Made by a program: the position numbers and the translations under genes. This document shows positions 32,496 through 45,662 of a DNA stretch of 64,000 nt, piece by piece. Below the pieces are notes generated by a model, which was not told where the DNA came from, made no database searches, and saw nothing but the letters and a program-made list of their open reading frames with translations. Every line of letters starts with the position of its first letter. Position 1 is the first letter of the stretch. Origin of the DNA: Adiantum capillus-veneris (Eukaryota; Streptophyta; Polypodiopsida; Polypodiales; Pteridaceae); assembly GCA_014529385.2 (NCBI GenBank), contig CM043969.1, forward strand, positions 35,597,446 through 35,661,445, in the 5' to 3' direction.

Positions 32496-32592
32496 GATAA
32501 GGAGGAACAAGGGAAGAAAAAGGCAAGAAAGAGGTCACCCTCTTCTCCATCCTCCTCATACTCTTCCTCTTCTAAAGAGAGTGATGGTGCAG
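32496..32592 (+). repeat. Diverged direct copy of 23,166-23,263 flanking the TIR element
   Basis: About 97 bases, roughly 90% identical to the sequence left of the TIR element, both ending GTGATGGTGCA. The left copy stops at the TIR; the right copy continues into gypsy E gag. Confidence 0.8.
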
Positions 32593-35343
32593 CTCTTGAA
32601 CCACCTAAAAGAAGAGGCCATAGGAAATCCTATGCCGTGTGGAAGAGGTCATCCAAGATCAAAAAGTTCAAAGAGGGAGGAAAGAACATCTATTTCCTTA
32701 CCTACGATAGAACCTTTGGTGCTACAACAAAGTCTTGGCCTTCATTCAACAATTCGATGCGGCGTTTGGAGATGAGCGCTTCATAGAGTCCTCGAAGCTA
32801 CACCATGTAGCTATGCATTTTCAAAAGTCTTCCAAGCAATGGTGGTATAGCCTATGAGCAAACGGTGAAGCTCTACGAACATGGAAAGCTTTAAGAGCTT
32901 CCATCATGAAGCAGTTTTTGGCTACCGATGATGCCAAAGACAAAGTACTCACCGAATGGCAAATCTTGAAGCTCTTTCCCTACAAATCTTTCACAAATAT
33001 GTAGACAAGTTTTAGGATTTACATCTGAAATCCACTGTCTGCAAAAATATGGATTTTAGAGAGATTTTTTTTTTTTTTGTGCGTGTTTAACTGAAGATAT
33101 GGCAGATTATGTCAACTCCCAAAGACCATGCACCATATCTGCGGTCATACACCATATCATGGTGGCTTCACAAATCAATTTCCAGCAAGGGGCTAAGAAA
33201 AATCTTAAGCCCACAGAGAATAAGGACCGTAACAAGCCTAAGGCGAGGACAATGTCCAAAAGTTTCCCAAAGGCAACACCAACAACCACAAAGCTAAGGA
33301 GAAGGGAGTATATAAAGGAAAAAATAAACTCTCTCCTAAAGAGCTAAAGCGTTATTGTGAAGATAACCGCCGATGTTTCAAGTGTGGGGAGCAAGGGCAT
33401 GCCTATCTTGCTTGTCCCCACAAGAATACACAAAATGAGCCTCCTAGAGCTACCTTGGTCAAAAGCCAAGAAGAGGATTCTCACCACAAAAGATCTCCTC
33501 TATGCCATGCTTCAGGAAAGGTAAGAGAACATGATGCTTTCATTCTCTTTGACCCTGTTTCTACTCACAATTTCATATCCACAGAGCTGGCCACCAAGTT
33601 AGATATCCAAGCGTATGAGATGGGAGATATCCTACCTGTCGATGGTGCTTTCAAGGGGCAAGAAGCCTCAATCACTCTCTTAATTGGGAAATTGAGGCTC
33701 CATGTCCAAATCTATGTGGACAAGGAGGATTTGTTTATCTCTCCTCTCAAGCACGACGATGTAATCCTAGGGGCACCATGGTTTGACCGCATGGCTGCCA
33801 ATGTTAAATTCCCTGAAAGGCAAATCTACTTTAGGTTCAAGGAAAAAGGTATGTACATGAATGCTAAGGAGTTGGGTAACACCATACCCATGGTACATAG
33901 GCAAGATTTCAATAAGTCAATAAAGAGCTCTATTTCCATGTACATGATTTTTGTTAAAGATTCTCAAAATGAACCTAATGCTTTAGCAAAAGAGAATATA
34001 AACAATCACAAGGAATTAGAGTTATCCAAATTTTTCAAGGGATTTCAAGATGTTTTTATTGACAACATCCCTTGTGAACTACCTCCTATACGAGGCAATG
34101 ATGACCATGCAATTGAGCTTCTTCCAGGAAGCTCACCACCTAATAAACCTCCTTATAGAGTTTCTCAAGATCAACAATAGGAGATTATGCGGCAAGTGCA
34201 TGAGTTAGTTGAGAAGGGCATGGTTTGGCCTAGCTCATCTCCATTTTGTTCACCAATGTTATTAGTGCAAAAGAAAGATGGCACATATCATATGTGTGTT
34301 GACTATAGAGGAGTAAATAGGATCACAATCAAAAATAGGTTTCCCGTTCCACAGGGTAGAAGACCTATTTGATGATCTACAAGGGTTGACCTACGTCAGT
34401 AGAATTGATCTAAAAAGTGGCTACCATCAAATAACGATAGTTGATCAAGACATTGTAAAGACCACATTTTGCACTATGCTTGGTCTTAACGAGTACATTG
34501 TCATGCCTTTTGGATTGACCAATGCACCAGCCGCATTTAACCGCTTGATGGAGAAGCTATTCAGGCCTCACCAAACCTTTACTGGAGTGTTCTTTGATGA
34601 TATAATCATCTACTCTAACTCACTAGACGAACACAAGCAACACCTCCAGGTAATATTTCAAGTTTTGCGAGAAAATAAACTTTATATTAATAGAAAGAAA
34701 AGTATTTAGGTCACATTATCTCTCAAGATGGCATATAAATGGATCCATCAAAGCTAAAGGTAATAAAAGGATGTCCTAATCCAAGGAATCTACATGAACT
34801 AACAAGCTTCATAGGTATGTGTGCATACTATAGACTCGTCATAGAAAAATTCTCACAAATCGCGGGACCATTACATGACCTAACAAAGAAAAATGTTAGG
34901 TATACATGGTCTGCCAAGGAGAACAATGCTTTGAAAAGCTTAAAAAAAAGCTTATCTCTCAACCTGTGCTTACATTGTCGGATCTCTCAAAGCCATTTGA
35001 CTTACAATGGGATGCTTGCGGTGATTGCCTTGGAGCTGTTTTGCTTGAAGAAGGGCATGCCATAGCCTATGAAAGTCGAAGTATCAACCCCGTTGAGCAA
35101 GATCTAGGCATATATGAGAAGGAATTCTTAGCAGTTCTACATGCCTTAGACTCGTGGAAGCACTATTTATTGGGGTCTCCTTTCATTCTGCGGACGGATC
35201 ACCAAAGCCTCAAGTACTTCATGACGCAGACCAAGCTCTTTGACAAACAAACGAGGTGGGCAAATTTCCTTTTGAAATTTAATTTTCATATTGCTCACAT
35301 TGATGGCAAACATAAGCAAGTAGTCAATGCACTCTCAAGATGA
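32496..35343 (+). pseudogene. Gypsy E gag-pol, without integrase
   Basis: Decayed Ty3/gypsy polyprotein. It has a basic/serine-rich gag start (SPSSPSSSYSSSSKESDG), gag remnants to ~33,000, a zinc knuckle (CFKCGEQGHAYLAC, ~33,378-33,420), a protease-like region with FDPVSTHNFIS in place of D-S/T-G, and ILGAPWFDRM. RT follows (MCVDYRGVNRITIKNRFPVP, IDLKSGYHQI, MPFGLTNAPAAFNRLMEKLF, FFDDIIIYS), then RNase H (WDACGDCLGAVLLEEGHAIA, LRTDHQSLKYF). It ends VNALSR at 35,343, where an integrase should follow but does not. Several stops and frame changes (34,178, 34,370, ~34,700, ~34,950). Single RNase H and FFDDIIIYS place it in a different lineage from gypsies A-D. Confidence 0.88.
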
Positions 35344-37149
35344 GAGAGAGTTAATGTTGTGTTAGAATTTTTTTAGAAGAAGTGATTGCACATATGTACA
35401 TACCCATGCATGGTGCATCGAATAAAGAATTGCCCATTTTCCAGAGCTAGGTGGTTACGTGGGGCCCACATGTGTACAGGTAGGACAACATGTACATAGT
35501 ATCAGTGTGTTTTTTCTATAATAATGAGGAGTTGTTAGCGTGTAAAACATCTCCAGGAAGCTATCCACGGGTCTAAGACATGAGGTAAGCAGGTATGTCA
35601 GATGGCATCCAGTGGCGTCAAGAGGTCGAATGGGGTCAATACTTGCATGTGGATAAGTACGGACACAACGTGGGTTTTTTCTTGTGATAATGATGCAGAA
35701 AGGTCATCATGAGGAATATATTTTGGGGCCACTTCATGTGGTTGCGGGATGCATTATTGGAAAATAGTTGAGTGCTAGATGTGTGGATGATGCAAAAAGG
35801 TAACAAAGATGCATTGTGTGGCCAGTTTTTGGCATGTTCGGGGTCCGTTTGAGGTCAACTAAAAGGTCAGAGGTGCCCAAGGGATACAGTGAACTGTGGA
35901 CACTGAAAAACTTGAAAAAAAGACCAGCAAAACATGGAGAGAAGAGAAGGAACAACCGCAACTGTGCTTTTGCTGTTTTTTGAGCCTGTTTTGGCCATAA
36001 ACTGTTCATCTGAGGTCGGATTTGAGCACTGTGATATTGTATACCGGCGTTTTTGGCCACTTCGGACGCAATGGAACTGTCATTTTGCCAAATTACTCAC
36101 TTTTTTTCTGCTGTTTTGGCTGTGTAAGTTTCTCCTGTGCGCGAAGTCTTTGCTCCAATTTGTGATTGTATCTGGCATATTTCATGCATATTGTGTGAGC
36201 TATTTGCCCCATTGGTGTTGGCCCAAACTTAGTTGTATCTAAACATCAGAAATTCTCCTCTTTTGAGCTGAGTTTTTTGGGTGTGTGTGTGTGTCTCTGT
36301 GTTGAGTGGGTAAATGGATAGTCTCTCTCCTCTCACTCTATCGGTGTGTTCCCTATCTCGGCCAGGTGGGATCTGTAACCCGAGTGGTGCCCCATAATTT
36401 TTATGTGTATTATTCCAAGATTGTGTGTCGGGTGATTATAGAGGCGTTGTGTGTGTTTCCAACCCGCTCACATTCTTTCGGTGTCCCCACTAAGGATCTT
36501 CTTTGAGTACCTTCAGCTTCGGGATTACATGTTGCAGATTACAAATTACAGGTTACATGTTATAGGTATAGGTGTTTCACACAGGTACAGACAGTTGGAG
36601 TAGAGTGAAATACTGGCAAGTGAAAGTCACTTGCGGTTGTCGTGGATATGCATCATTTGTTGCCTGTTTGAGCGCATTGTTTGCCGGTATTGTAGGTTAC
36701 TTGTGGAAACTGCCATTGTATGCCTTTGTGGATCCATAATTGGTTTTATTTGGTAGTCCTAGCCATTTTTTAGGCTTCTTCTGGAAGATAGTCATTTCTG
36801 AGTCTTGACCACACGAGGTTTGCATAAGCTTTCGTGAGAGGGTCAATAGTGTGAGGTTTTATTGAGCTGGGGGATTCTCAAATGTGAGATCCTTTTAGTG
36901 ATACAAATAGCTGGAGCACCCTTTTCATGACCTTGCCATAGGCTATATACTAGTGATTCCTACTTGATGCTCAAGTTCTATTGTTGGCAGGTTATGCATA
37001 CATATACAGTCTACATTTTGGGTTCTTACTGCTCTACTTCTGGGGAAACTCTACCAAAAATTTACCAAGTTGTGATGGCCGGTTTTTTGGTCTTTTGAGC
37101 CATTTATGCTGTTATGCTGGTGAAATTCTTGAAAAATAAGAGGATAAGT
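35344..37149 (+). other. LTR/leader-like region F
   Basis: No gene. Features resemble the gypsy D LTR end and leader: ATTCTCCTCTTTTG at 36,250, GTGGTGCCCC at 36,386 and a PBS-like motif at 36,478. I infer a fragment of another Tat-like LTR plus leader that truncated gypsy E and was itself cut by the CACTA element. The LTR start cannot be fixed. Confidence 0.4.
36478..36498 (+). other. PBS-like motif of region F
   Basis: TCGGTGTCCCCACTAAGGATC, related to the motifs at 7,530 and 18,320-18,340. Confidence 0.45.
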
Positions 37150-37290
37150 CACTACAACAAAAATAGGTGTTATCGACTCATATATCGACGCTGCCCGTCG
37201 CTATGAGCGTCGCTGTGAAACCAGTCGCTATTACCGACGCTGATAGCGACGCTCATAGTGACGACTATAGCGACGCATATAGCGACGACC
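37150..37290 (-). repeat. CACTA-1 terminus with GCGACGC subterminal repeats
   Basis: CACTACAACAAAAATAGG followed by about ten copies of variants of TAGCGACGC in both orientations. This is typical of CACTA transposase-binding regions, and the same motif is used by CACTA-2. Confidence 0.88.
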
Positions 37291-37569
37291 ATAGCAAAAA
37301 AAAAAAATCTTGGGCAGAGGGCCGGTAGCCTGACCTGTGCCCAGTTAAAAGATGGACACAGCCACAGCCAGAATTCCTGCCCTCTGCCCAAGAAAGCGAG
37401 CAGCACCAAAATATCAACCATGCTCCCGTGCGCATAAATTTCGGCAGAGTTCTGTTTGTTTTTACATAAACTTTTCAAAAAAACCATATCATGTATACGC
37501 CTCCTACATGATGTCCATGTAGGATCTCACATGAGATTTAAGGCCAATGAAAGACAACCGTACCAACTG

Positions 37570-37840
37570 AAAAGCATAGCCATAACTTAAAAGCATAACC
37601 ATAACGAACCATAACCATAACTTAAAAGCATAACCATAATGAACCATAACCATAACTTAAAAGCATAACCATAACTTAAAACCATAACCGGCTATAATCA
37701 CTTTGATCAAAACCATAATGTAGATAACCATAACCATAAACAAAATTAACAATAACCATAAGCATAACCAGAAAGAGAAACAATAACTGTCTATACAATG
37801 ACAATGACAATAATCATAACCATAAGGGAAACAATAACTG
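37570..37840. repeat. CATAACCATAAC-type minisatellite
   Basis: Imperfect tandem array of CATAACCATAAC and AACTTAAAAGCATAACC units inside the 3' noncoding part of CACTA-1. No coding potential. Confidence 0.85.
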
Positions 37841-38280
37841 TCTGAACACTAACTGTTTGTACAAAAAAGAGACACAAAAGCGTGTCTGTGTCTCACAAAG
37901 CATATAGATGAAATCTGGTCCACTAATGACTAGGCGTCGCAACCTGCACATAGGACAACTCACAAAATTAGTATTGATATTACTTCACATATAGTGACTT
38001 AATTAAATCAACTCACACATATTAACGTCTCACCTCAAGCGATCAGCGAGACTGTAAGGCCTCCGAGTCTATAGGCTCTCCTGAAGCTTCAAGATCATTC
38101 AGTACTTCATAGATACCTCTGTGATATCCATCTGACTCCTCCTCGCGTGATGGAGCTCGATGCATCGCAAGATTCTGCGTTTATACAAAAATCAAAGTAA
38201 TAAGAATACATGATTCATCGCGTTTTAAAAAACGCCATAGTTAAGATTGGATTAGAAACTCACAAACTCATAGCGAAAGG

Positions 38281-40920
38281 TGTCAAAGCCTCCGCTGCCA
38301 AGATGAGATGTCCCCCTAGTCATCTGTCGTACCTGCGCGGCCTCACGCTGCTGTCTGAACCGCGTGGCCGCTGTCCGCTCATCCTCCTTGATCTACAACT
38401 ACATCTCGTGTGGGATGCCCGAAGGCTTCGGCGAGCCGGTCCTAAAAGCCTTCCGAGCGTCATCTACAAGTGTCAATTCTGGCTCGTTTGCGTCATCCAT
38501 CGTATATCTGTCAGCTTCCTCTGCCATACCTTCGTCCATCTCATCTAATGTCACAGTAGTATGGACGTCGTCTGACTGACTTTCCTCCAGGAGATCTTGC
38601 CCTTCAAATACTTGTTTATTTCTTGGAGCAACCTGAACCACAAACCACCATTGTCGCTCTCGAGGGTCCGGTACAAAGACCACTTGCTCGCAATGTTCGG
38701 GGAGAGCAAATGTGTCTCTCGCATCTGTCCACGTCTTTGTAGAATCTATTTGCACAAGTTTGTTTCTATCTCTGCATACCGTTGCATTGCAACCAGAAGT
38801 AATCACCTTGAACCACTTCACATCCAACAAAAACATCTCAAACCGCCTGAAGCTTACTTTCAGGATATCTGACACCAGACCACAGTAATCCAGGTTGCTA
38901 GTGCTCTCATTCGTGTCTCTAGCACTGGCCCCGCTCTTTTGAATAAAACTAACCATTACCCCACTGTCAAACGTGTTTCTTCTGCTGTCAATTTGTTGTG
39001 TTCTGAAATGCTTTCCATGCGACCACAGTGCCATGTATGTATGATACTTCCAGTCACATCCAATAGCCAGCTCTTCCTCTTCTAGAGATATGGGTTCTCT
39101 GATCTGTCGAGATGCTCTTACTGTCTTGTCCAACCATGCCATTGTAGGGAATTCAGGTAGAGGAGCGAGATAGTCTGGAAAGGGTGAGCCTCTAGTCGTT
39201 CGACTTCGCCTGAAATCCTGTCGCTCTAGATTGCGTCTCTCTTTCTCTTCTTCGTACCTTTCAAGCCATTTTTGCATCGGCGCTGAATTTAGTATACAGA
39301 ACTTCATGATCTTTTCTCGCATGGCCAGGTTCATATTCTTCGGCACCCCTTGCCCTTGCCGATCCTCTCCCACCAGTCTTGCATCCTCCTCATCGCTCCA
39401 CAGTCGAGGCATTTCTGGGTCAGAAACGGATAGAAATTCGGTCGTCAATACAAGAGACTCTTGCACAAGTCATCCTTCTGCCATGCTCCCCTCTGGACGC
39501 GCTTTTTGGCGAACAAAACCTTTAAGTGTTTTCATGAACCGCTCTAGAAAGAACATCCAACGGCTGTGGACTGTACCTGCCACTACAACCTCATCTACTA
39601 CATGGACGAGCAAGTGCATTTGGATAGTTAGGCAGCTCGTGGGTAGATACTTCTCAATCATGAAAACTGCCTCAATGAAGTTAGCCCTTGCGACTGCAAT
39701 AGATTCCTCCCGTATCTCCTTGGAAGAGATCCACCGCACTAGCTCTAAAATCTTGTATATGCAGGTCTGCACTTCCTCCGTTAAACACCCCTTGATCGCA
39801 ATTGGAAGAATAAATTGCAAGAACTTATGACAGTCGTGCGATTTCAACCCTGACAGTTGATCGTCACGGGTGAATGCTGTCTTGAGACATTGCATATATC
39901 CTGTTGGCGTCCTGAATTTTGAAATCACCCTTTTCACTTGTTGCTCTTCGTTTTTTAGCAATACCCATGGCGCTCTTGGAAGTTTTGTTTGACTAGCTGC
40001 ATTGGTGAAAGGCCACATCTCTGGCATCTTTCCAACCGACTGCAAATCATCTCGTGAAGCTCGATTGTCTTTCATTCCCATGATTGTCTTCCAGAGGAGC
40101 TCTCCCACATTCTTGAATATATGCATTGGATCCAGCAAATGGTTAATTAGTAGATCACCCCAGTACGGCAACGTATGGAGAATGGAAAAACATTTCATTC
40201 CTGGAACAGGTTGCCCCTCATGTTGCTCCCATCGGCGACGCCACTCTTGTACATGCATAGGACGACATTCGACGCGACCAAGCTGGCCTTCGCGCAAGTG
40301 ATGTCCATCTGGAAGATAATGGTAGTGGCCTTGATAAATTGTCTTTCGAAGAGAGGTAGAATAGCGCACATCCAAAGACTGCCCGCAAATTGGACATGCA
40401 TTGTATCCCGAAGTTGTTAGTCCTGCATATATCAAAGCATGAATCAGGCCAAGGCAAAGGGCTTGTGAATAGGAAGAATTTTGTAAATCAATAACCATTA
40501 CCAGAAGCTTCTCCGTATCCTGGCCAATCATGCATAGTCCACATAAGAAGTCCATGGATCCTTGCATGCTGTTGTCCTACTGGTTCAACCGCATCTGCTA
40601 TGTCGATCCCATGCCATAACTCCTGGAGCTCGTCAACTAGTGGAGCTAGATAAACATCCACGTTTTTTGCCTTGAACTTACCAGGTACAATCAAGCTTAA
40701 AATCAAATATTGACCCTTCTTGATAGCAAGCCACGGCGGGAGATTGTAACTGATAAGGCACACAGGCCAAGTGCTCCATGACGAGCTTCTCAAGCCAAAT
40801 GGATTGACTCCATCCATTGCCATTCCCAAACGCAAATTGCATGGTTCACTCTTAAAATGTGGCCAGGTATCTTCAATGTGCCTCCAAGCCTTTAATGGAC
40901 AAGCAAGAGTCTTATCATTA
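38281..40920 (-). pseudogene. CACTA-1 transposase (tnp2 / DUF4218 / DUF4216)
   Basis: From the truncated 5' end: LRLGMAMDGVNPFG, LPPWLAIKKGQYLILSLIVP, an intron near 40,420-40,490, YAGLTTSGYNACPICGQSLD, LLDPMHIFKNVGELLW, SHDCHKFLQFILPIAIKG, GTVHSRWMFFLERFMKTLKG. After a TGA at 39,468 (Trp in the CACTA-2 copy) it continues to a DUF4216-like part (TNESTSNLDYCGLVSDILKV, MFLLDVKWFKV). Further stops come before a C-terminal HLGSGGFDTFRYEF motif near 38,290, also found in CACTA-2. It would act in cut-and-paste transposition in the nucleus, but is broken and 5'-truncated. Confidence 0.88.
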
Positions 40921-40925
40921 ATGAT

Positions 40926-43900
40926 GTTTTGGGTGTCACTTTAGCACTACATATTTTTTGTGCAAAGATTTAGTTGAGTTTTTTATGATCCTAACCTAGT
41001 ATAGGCTTATCTATATTGTGATGCATAGATGTAACAAGTATTTCATATAGCAAGGTTGTCCATGAGAACTAGGAATCCTACTTGACGAGATCCTCTGCTT
41101 CCTCTATACCACTAGGAGTGTCTATAGAAGCACCATTTTGGGGGTAGGACCAAGTTTGCAATTACTACATCACTCAATAAGTGTTGATGATCAATTTTGG
41201 AAACCTTCACACTTTCCTTTTCAGGAAAATAAATTCTTTATCTACCAAGGGGTAGTCAGTAAGTCAATTCCAGACTTTCACCAAGGAAATTGGATTGGCA
41301 AGATATACAAAGGGGTTTGGATTGCCAAGGAAGCACCGATGGTTAACAATTTAAATTTCTTTACCTTTACTAATCTCTATTTTTAGTGATTAGTAGGTCA
41401 AAAGAGTTTGAATAATGTATCCTTACATGTTGAAATATGCACTTGACCTTTGGGTATGTATAAGGTATTTTTCACCGCGTCGTAAGTATATGCTATTGGT
41501 TCACTTTTATTTTTTGCATAAGTTTGCTTATGCTTTGCAAGCGGATGCATAAGCTATAAGTCTTTCATCCAATTTTCTCCTTAGCCACATGACAAGTCTA
41601 TGTGAGAGCATTGCATTTTGGGAAAGGAGTGTTGAAGAATCACTTTGGCAACCTGTCATTTTCTCTCTTCGTTGTTCATTAGGGTATCGTCACAGTTTCG
41701 TTCCCTATTGTAGCAGTTTACAAACCTACATGTAGAATTTGTTTGGCACATGTTTTTAGTCACACGGTGTGCAACATGGTCTAGGAACTCATCAAATGTT
41801 TTTAAGCCAGTGTGGAGCAAAGTATACAAGGGTCCCTCTCACTCATGTCATTGAGTGTTTGCAACTACTTCCACTTTTTCTTGCACTATTTTTTGAGACA
41901 TATTCCACATGTGGAGAATATGAGTCTCTTGGCCTGACACTAGAACTTGTTTCCTAATGATGTGTTGCGGCAGAGTCCCTAGGTACTCGTCACATCCATT
42001 TGTTTGACCATTTTGAGCACACAGTATCAAGAACAATTTTAGTGGCCAAAAAATTTTGGGTACTAAATACAAACTTGTTGAGGTTACAAATATTGTAAAC
42101 AACATTGATGGATGGTTGTTTGCACTTATAGAAATTCTATGCTTTGTTAATGAAAATGTTTCATGCTTGGGACATAGATGTGATTATTTTCCACAGTCTA
42201 TTATGGTCCAACGGTTTAGCAAGGCTTTCAAATGATTACAATGGGCTATTTACCCATTTTGTTTCTCCTATTATCGGAGTGCTATACGAGTAACATTCAC
42301 CATATGTATTGGCAATTAAAATCATGAAATTGCAAGTTCGACTATGTTTTGCCTAAAGGCGTGCACACTAGGTGTTATGGACCCTAGTGTTTAGCAAAGG
42401 CTTACTTGGAGTGGCATGCAAATTCATGAAGCTGATAGCTTATGAAGAATTAATTTTGGACCACAAGTGCAATATCTCTATGCAATGTATTGTGGATCTA
42501 CCAACCACTGTACAAGTTGATGGCTCGGTATAAGTGCTTGTAGATAAGTTGATTAGACTTGGTGAAGTTTGTTCAGTTCCTTATTCAATCTCTAAAGTTA
42601 ACCAAGTTGTTGTGAGTCACTATGACCCCCACTCACCAATTATTTTTGGAGGACTGTTTGTAAATGGCTGGGGAGACAAGACTCACTTCAATACTTCCAC
42701 TCCCTCAGAGATGATAGGCAATTGGTAAGCATTAATCTACTACTAAAGGATACGCTATGAGCAAGAAGCAACCCACATGGAAAGCGTACCTTTTTAGTTT
42801 GAAGTTTTTTTATCATGATGCAAAGCATGTTGCAACTACGTGTAGTCCTTGCATGTTTATGTCACCTTGATCATCAGTTCTAGTGGGGTTGTCTACTGAT
42901 AGCAATGACATAAATTCAAGGACTTAATACATGTTGATGAGTTACGTCAGCATGTCACTTGTATGGAAAGTTGAGAAGAGATATTCCCAAATGTTCCAAT
43001 TTATTCAGAAAGAGTCTGAATCCTAGTCATTCACTTAAATACCTCTTAGTTGTGGTAACTCGTTTACAATACTCAAGTGAGTTATAAATAGAGTCTACAC
43101 ACTATGTTGGATTAAGCTAGTTACACCAGCAGTTAAACAGAAACAACAATATGGAAAATCAAGATGTTTCTCTTGGTTTCATTGAACCTCCTATTGAACT
43201 GTGTACTCGTCACATGAACAACTGGACCTCTGAGAGGTGCAACAGTGGAAAACATTAGTGTTCTAGAGAAGATCTTACCACTTTTGTTTTTGAGGACAAA
43301 AACACATCTCTAACGGCGAAGTAATGTCATGCCAAGGGTAGGACTAGGAGGGCATGGCCCTCGCAAAGTTCCGGACACACTTGCAGTCTAGGGGTCTATA
43401 TATAGGTAAGAGAGAGAGGGCCATGGGCCTATATATATGATGGTTGGGTGGTTACTTGCAGGTCTGTCCCCCCTCTATCTTACACTTTGAGTATGTATGT
43501 TGTAGAAAACCAAGTTACCCAGATTCTACGAGCATTGGAGAAATTCATGTATGAGATTTGAGAGTTGAGTAGAATTGTTCTTACTAGGTGTGAGAATGCA
43601 ATCTTGAACAATTGTACATGGTCTTCAACATGTGTATACTACATAGGGACTACATAATTAATGTTATTTATGCTAGGAATGCTTTCTCACACACAATTGA
43701 CAATGGCTAGCAAGAATGATCATCCCTACCGAAGATGGTTGTACAATGTGGGTTTTAATTGGAGCCTCCATGGGAGTTGGAATTGGTGGTGCAATTGGTG
43801 TGGTAAGAAGTATTATTGGGGTCTACGAATATTCATTGTCTTGTCTAGGTTTTTCTTAGCAAATCATTACATGATGTGCATGCTAAGAGCTCCACGAAAT

Positions 43901-44163
43901 CTGTCATATATCTTCTACATTGGTTGGGAACTTGCTGCCTTTGTTGGAAACTTAAAGCTAACTCATGCAAAGTAGGTAGTGTATTGTGGCCTATAGTAGA
44001 TAATGACATGTGTAGCAAGATGGTGACACATTATCATGCATTTATGTACTTAATTTGTAGGAAATTTTATCTACCTTTTGTTTGTGAATTTTATCACCTT
44101 TCAATGCCCCATGAGTTTGACATTGCCTATGTTTCCTATGTTGTAATCTTTTTGCTATTGCTC
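40926..44163. other. No supported gene
   Basis: AT-rich sequence with short, isolated open frames (e.g. 41,138-41,386; 42,534-42,728; 43,661-43,975). Some look protein-like (NWIGKIYKGVWIAKEAP) but match no family I know and do not join into a model. It probably is decayed repeat or intergenic DNA. Confidence 0.5.
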
Positions 44164-45605
44164 AAGTATGTCCCTATAATGTTTTTTTATTTCTTTAGGT
44201 AGGAATCTCTAGAGATACTTTTTGATTTAGAAAAGGGTGGGAAAGGAAGTGTGAAGGATAGGAAACGTTTTTTTTAATTGAATATTTTAAGTTTTGTTTG
44301 AGACGCAGGCCTCCGTGTGTCAGTGCGAGCAAGAGACGTGAAGACAGTGCAAGGATATAGACGATTGAGCAGTCGATACAAGTTTTTTGTTCGCATTCTC
44401 GGGGTGGGACGTAGACGCTGGTGAAGCAGGGGTGCTTGCGCTATGATTTGTGGATGGGATCTGGCATGCTCTGCGAGATCTCCAAGGCATCGTGAAGCGA
44501 ATGGGCTACGGCAATGTGTTTTTTTGGTTCGTCTGCGGACCAGGATAGGGCTCGCAATGTGGGAGAGCAACCATGCTTGCAGTGCAAAGGCATGGAGTGT
44601 AGAAAAGCCAGGAATGGCAGTGACGTGTCGGCTCGTCTAGACTTTGTGGGCAAGGCTCGTGAACAGCACTGGAGGAGAGCGAGAGAGATGTCCTGTCAAC
44701 TATGGGGCAGCAACATGACTAGCATGGAGCTGTAGGGCAGAGGGAGGAGGAGAGTTGGGCATGGAGGCATGCGGGAATGCGCTGTAGCACCTTTTGCTTC
44801 AAGTTTTTAGATGTGAAACAAATCGAATGTGGTTAATTAATTAATAGAATGAACAATAGACCCAGTATGTCCCTACAATTTTCTTTCCATTTCTTTAGAT
44901 AGGAACCTCCAGAGATGCTTCCATTTTTGCTTTAGAAAAGGGTAGGAAAGGATGCTTGGAGGACAGGGACATGTTTTTTTAATTGAATATTTCAAGTTTT
45001 GTTTGAGACAGAGGCCTCCGTGTGTCAATGCAAGCAAGAGACACGAAGACAGTGCAGGGACGTAGACATGTAGTCGATGCAGATTTTTTGTTCGCATTCT
45101 GGGTGTGGGGCGTAGACGTTGGCAAAGCAGGGATTCTTGCATTTGGATCTGTGGATGGGAACTGTCATGCTTTGTGAGATCTCCAAGGCATGGTGAAGCG
45201 AACGGACTGCGTCAATGTTTTTCTTTGGTTCGTCTCCGTACTAGGGTAGGGCTGGCAACATGGGAGAGCAACCGTGCTTGCAGTGCAAGGCATGGAGTGT
45301 AGCAAAGCCAGGAATGGCAGTGACGTGTTGGCTTGTCTAGACTTTGCAGGCAAGGCTCATGAGCAGCACTCAAGGAGAGAAAGAGAGGTGTGTTGTCAAC
45401 TATGGGGCAGCAACACGACACGCATGGAGGTGCAGGGCAGCAGAGGGACCGCACATGGAACTGATCCGCTTTGCTGCAGAGGAGGAGGAGAGCTGGGCAT
45501 GGAGGCCTGCGAGAATGCATTGTAGTGCCTTTTTCTTCAATTTTTAAGATGCTAAACGGATCGAATGTGGTTAATTAATTAATAGACTAAACAATAGACG
45601 CAGTA
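44164..45605. repeat. Two-copy tandem duplication (~700-bp unit)
   Basis: Unit 1 runs about 44,164-44,866 and unit 2 about 44,867-45,605. Both start GTATGTCCCTA and end with AATGTGGTTAATTAATTAATAG...CAATAGAC. They differ by substitutions and small indels. The open frames inside are shared by both units but carry no recognisable domain. Confidence 0.85.
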
Positions 45606-45662
45606 TGACCTTTTTGAAACTCATGGTACAAAATACTTGTTGAGGTTTTATTGTGAAGGTTT

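Larger units (their letters stand above)
37150..40925 (-). mobile_element. CACTA-1 (En/Spm) element, truncated
   Basis: One terminus is seen at 37,150 (CACTACAACAAAAA), followed by subterminal GCGACGC repeats and a minus-strand tnp2-type transposase. The coding sequence is cut at about 40,920, well inside the transposase, and no second terminus is found. The N-terminal exons and other end are therefore lost. Confidence 0.85.

Noticed and set aside
37060-37149. Possible gypsy LTR start at TGATGGCCGGTTTT (37,072)
   Set aside because: It resembles the gypsy A LTR start for only about 15 bases and has no clear polypurine tract before it.
41138-43975. Short protein-like frames as exons of a host gene
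   Set aside because: No consistent splice sites, shared phase or recognised domain link them.
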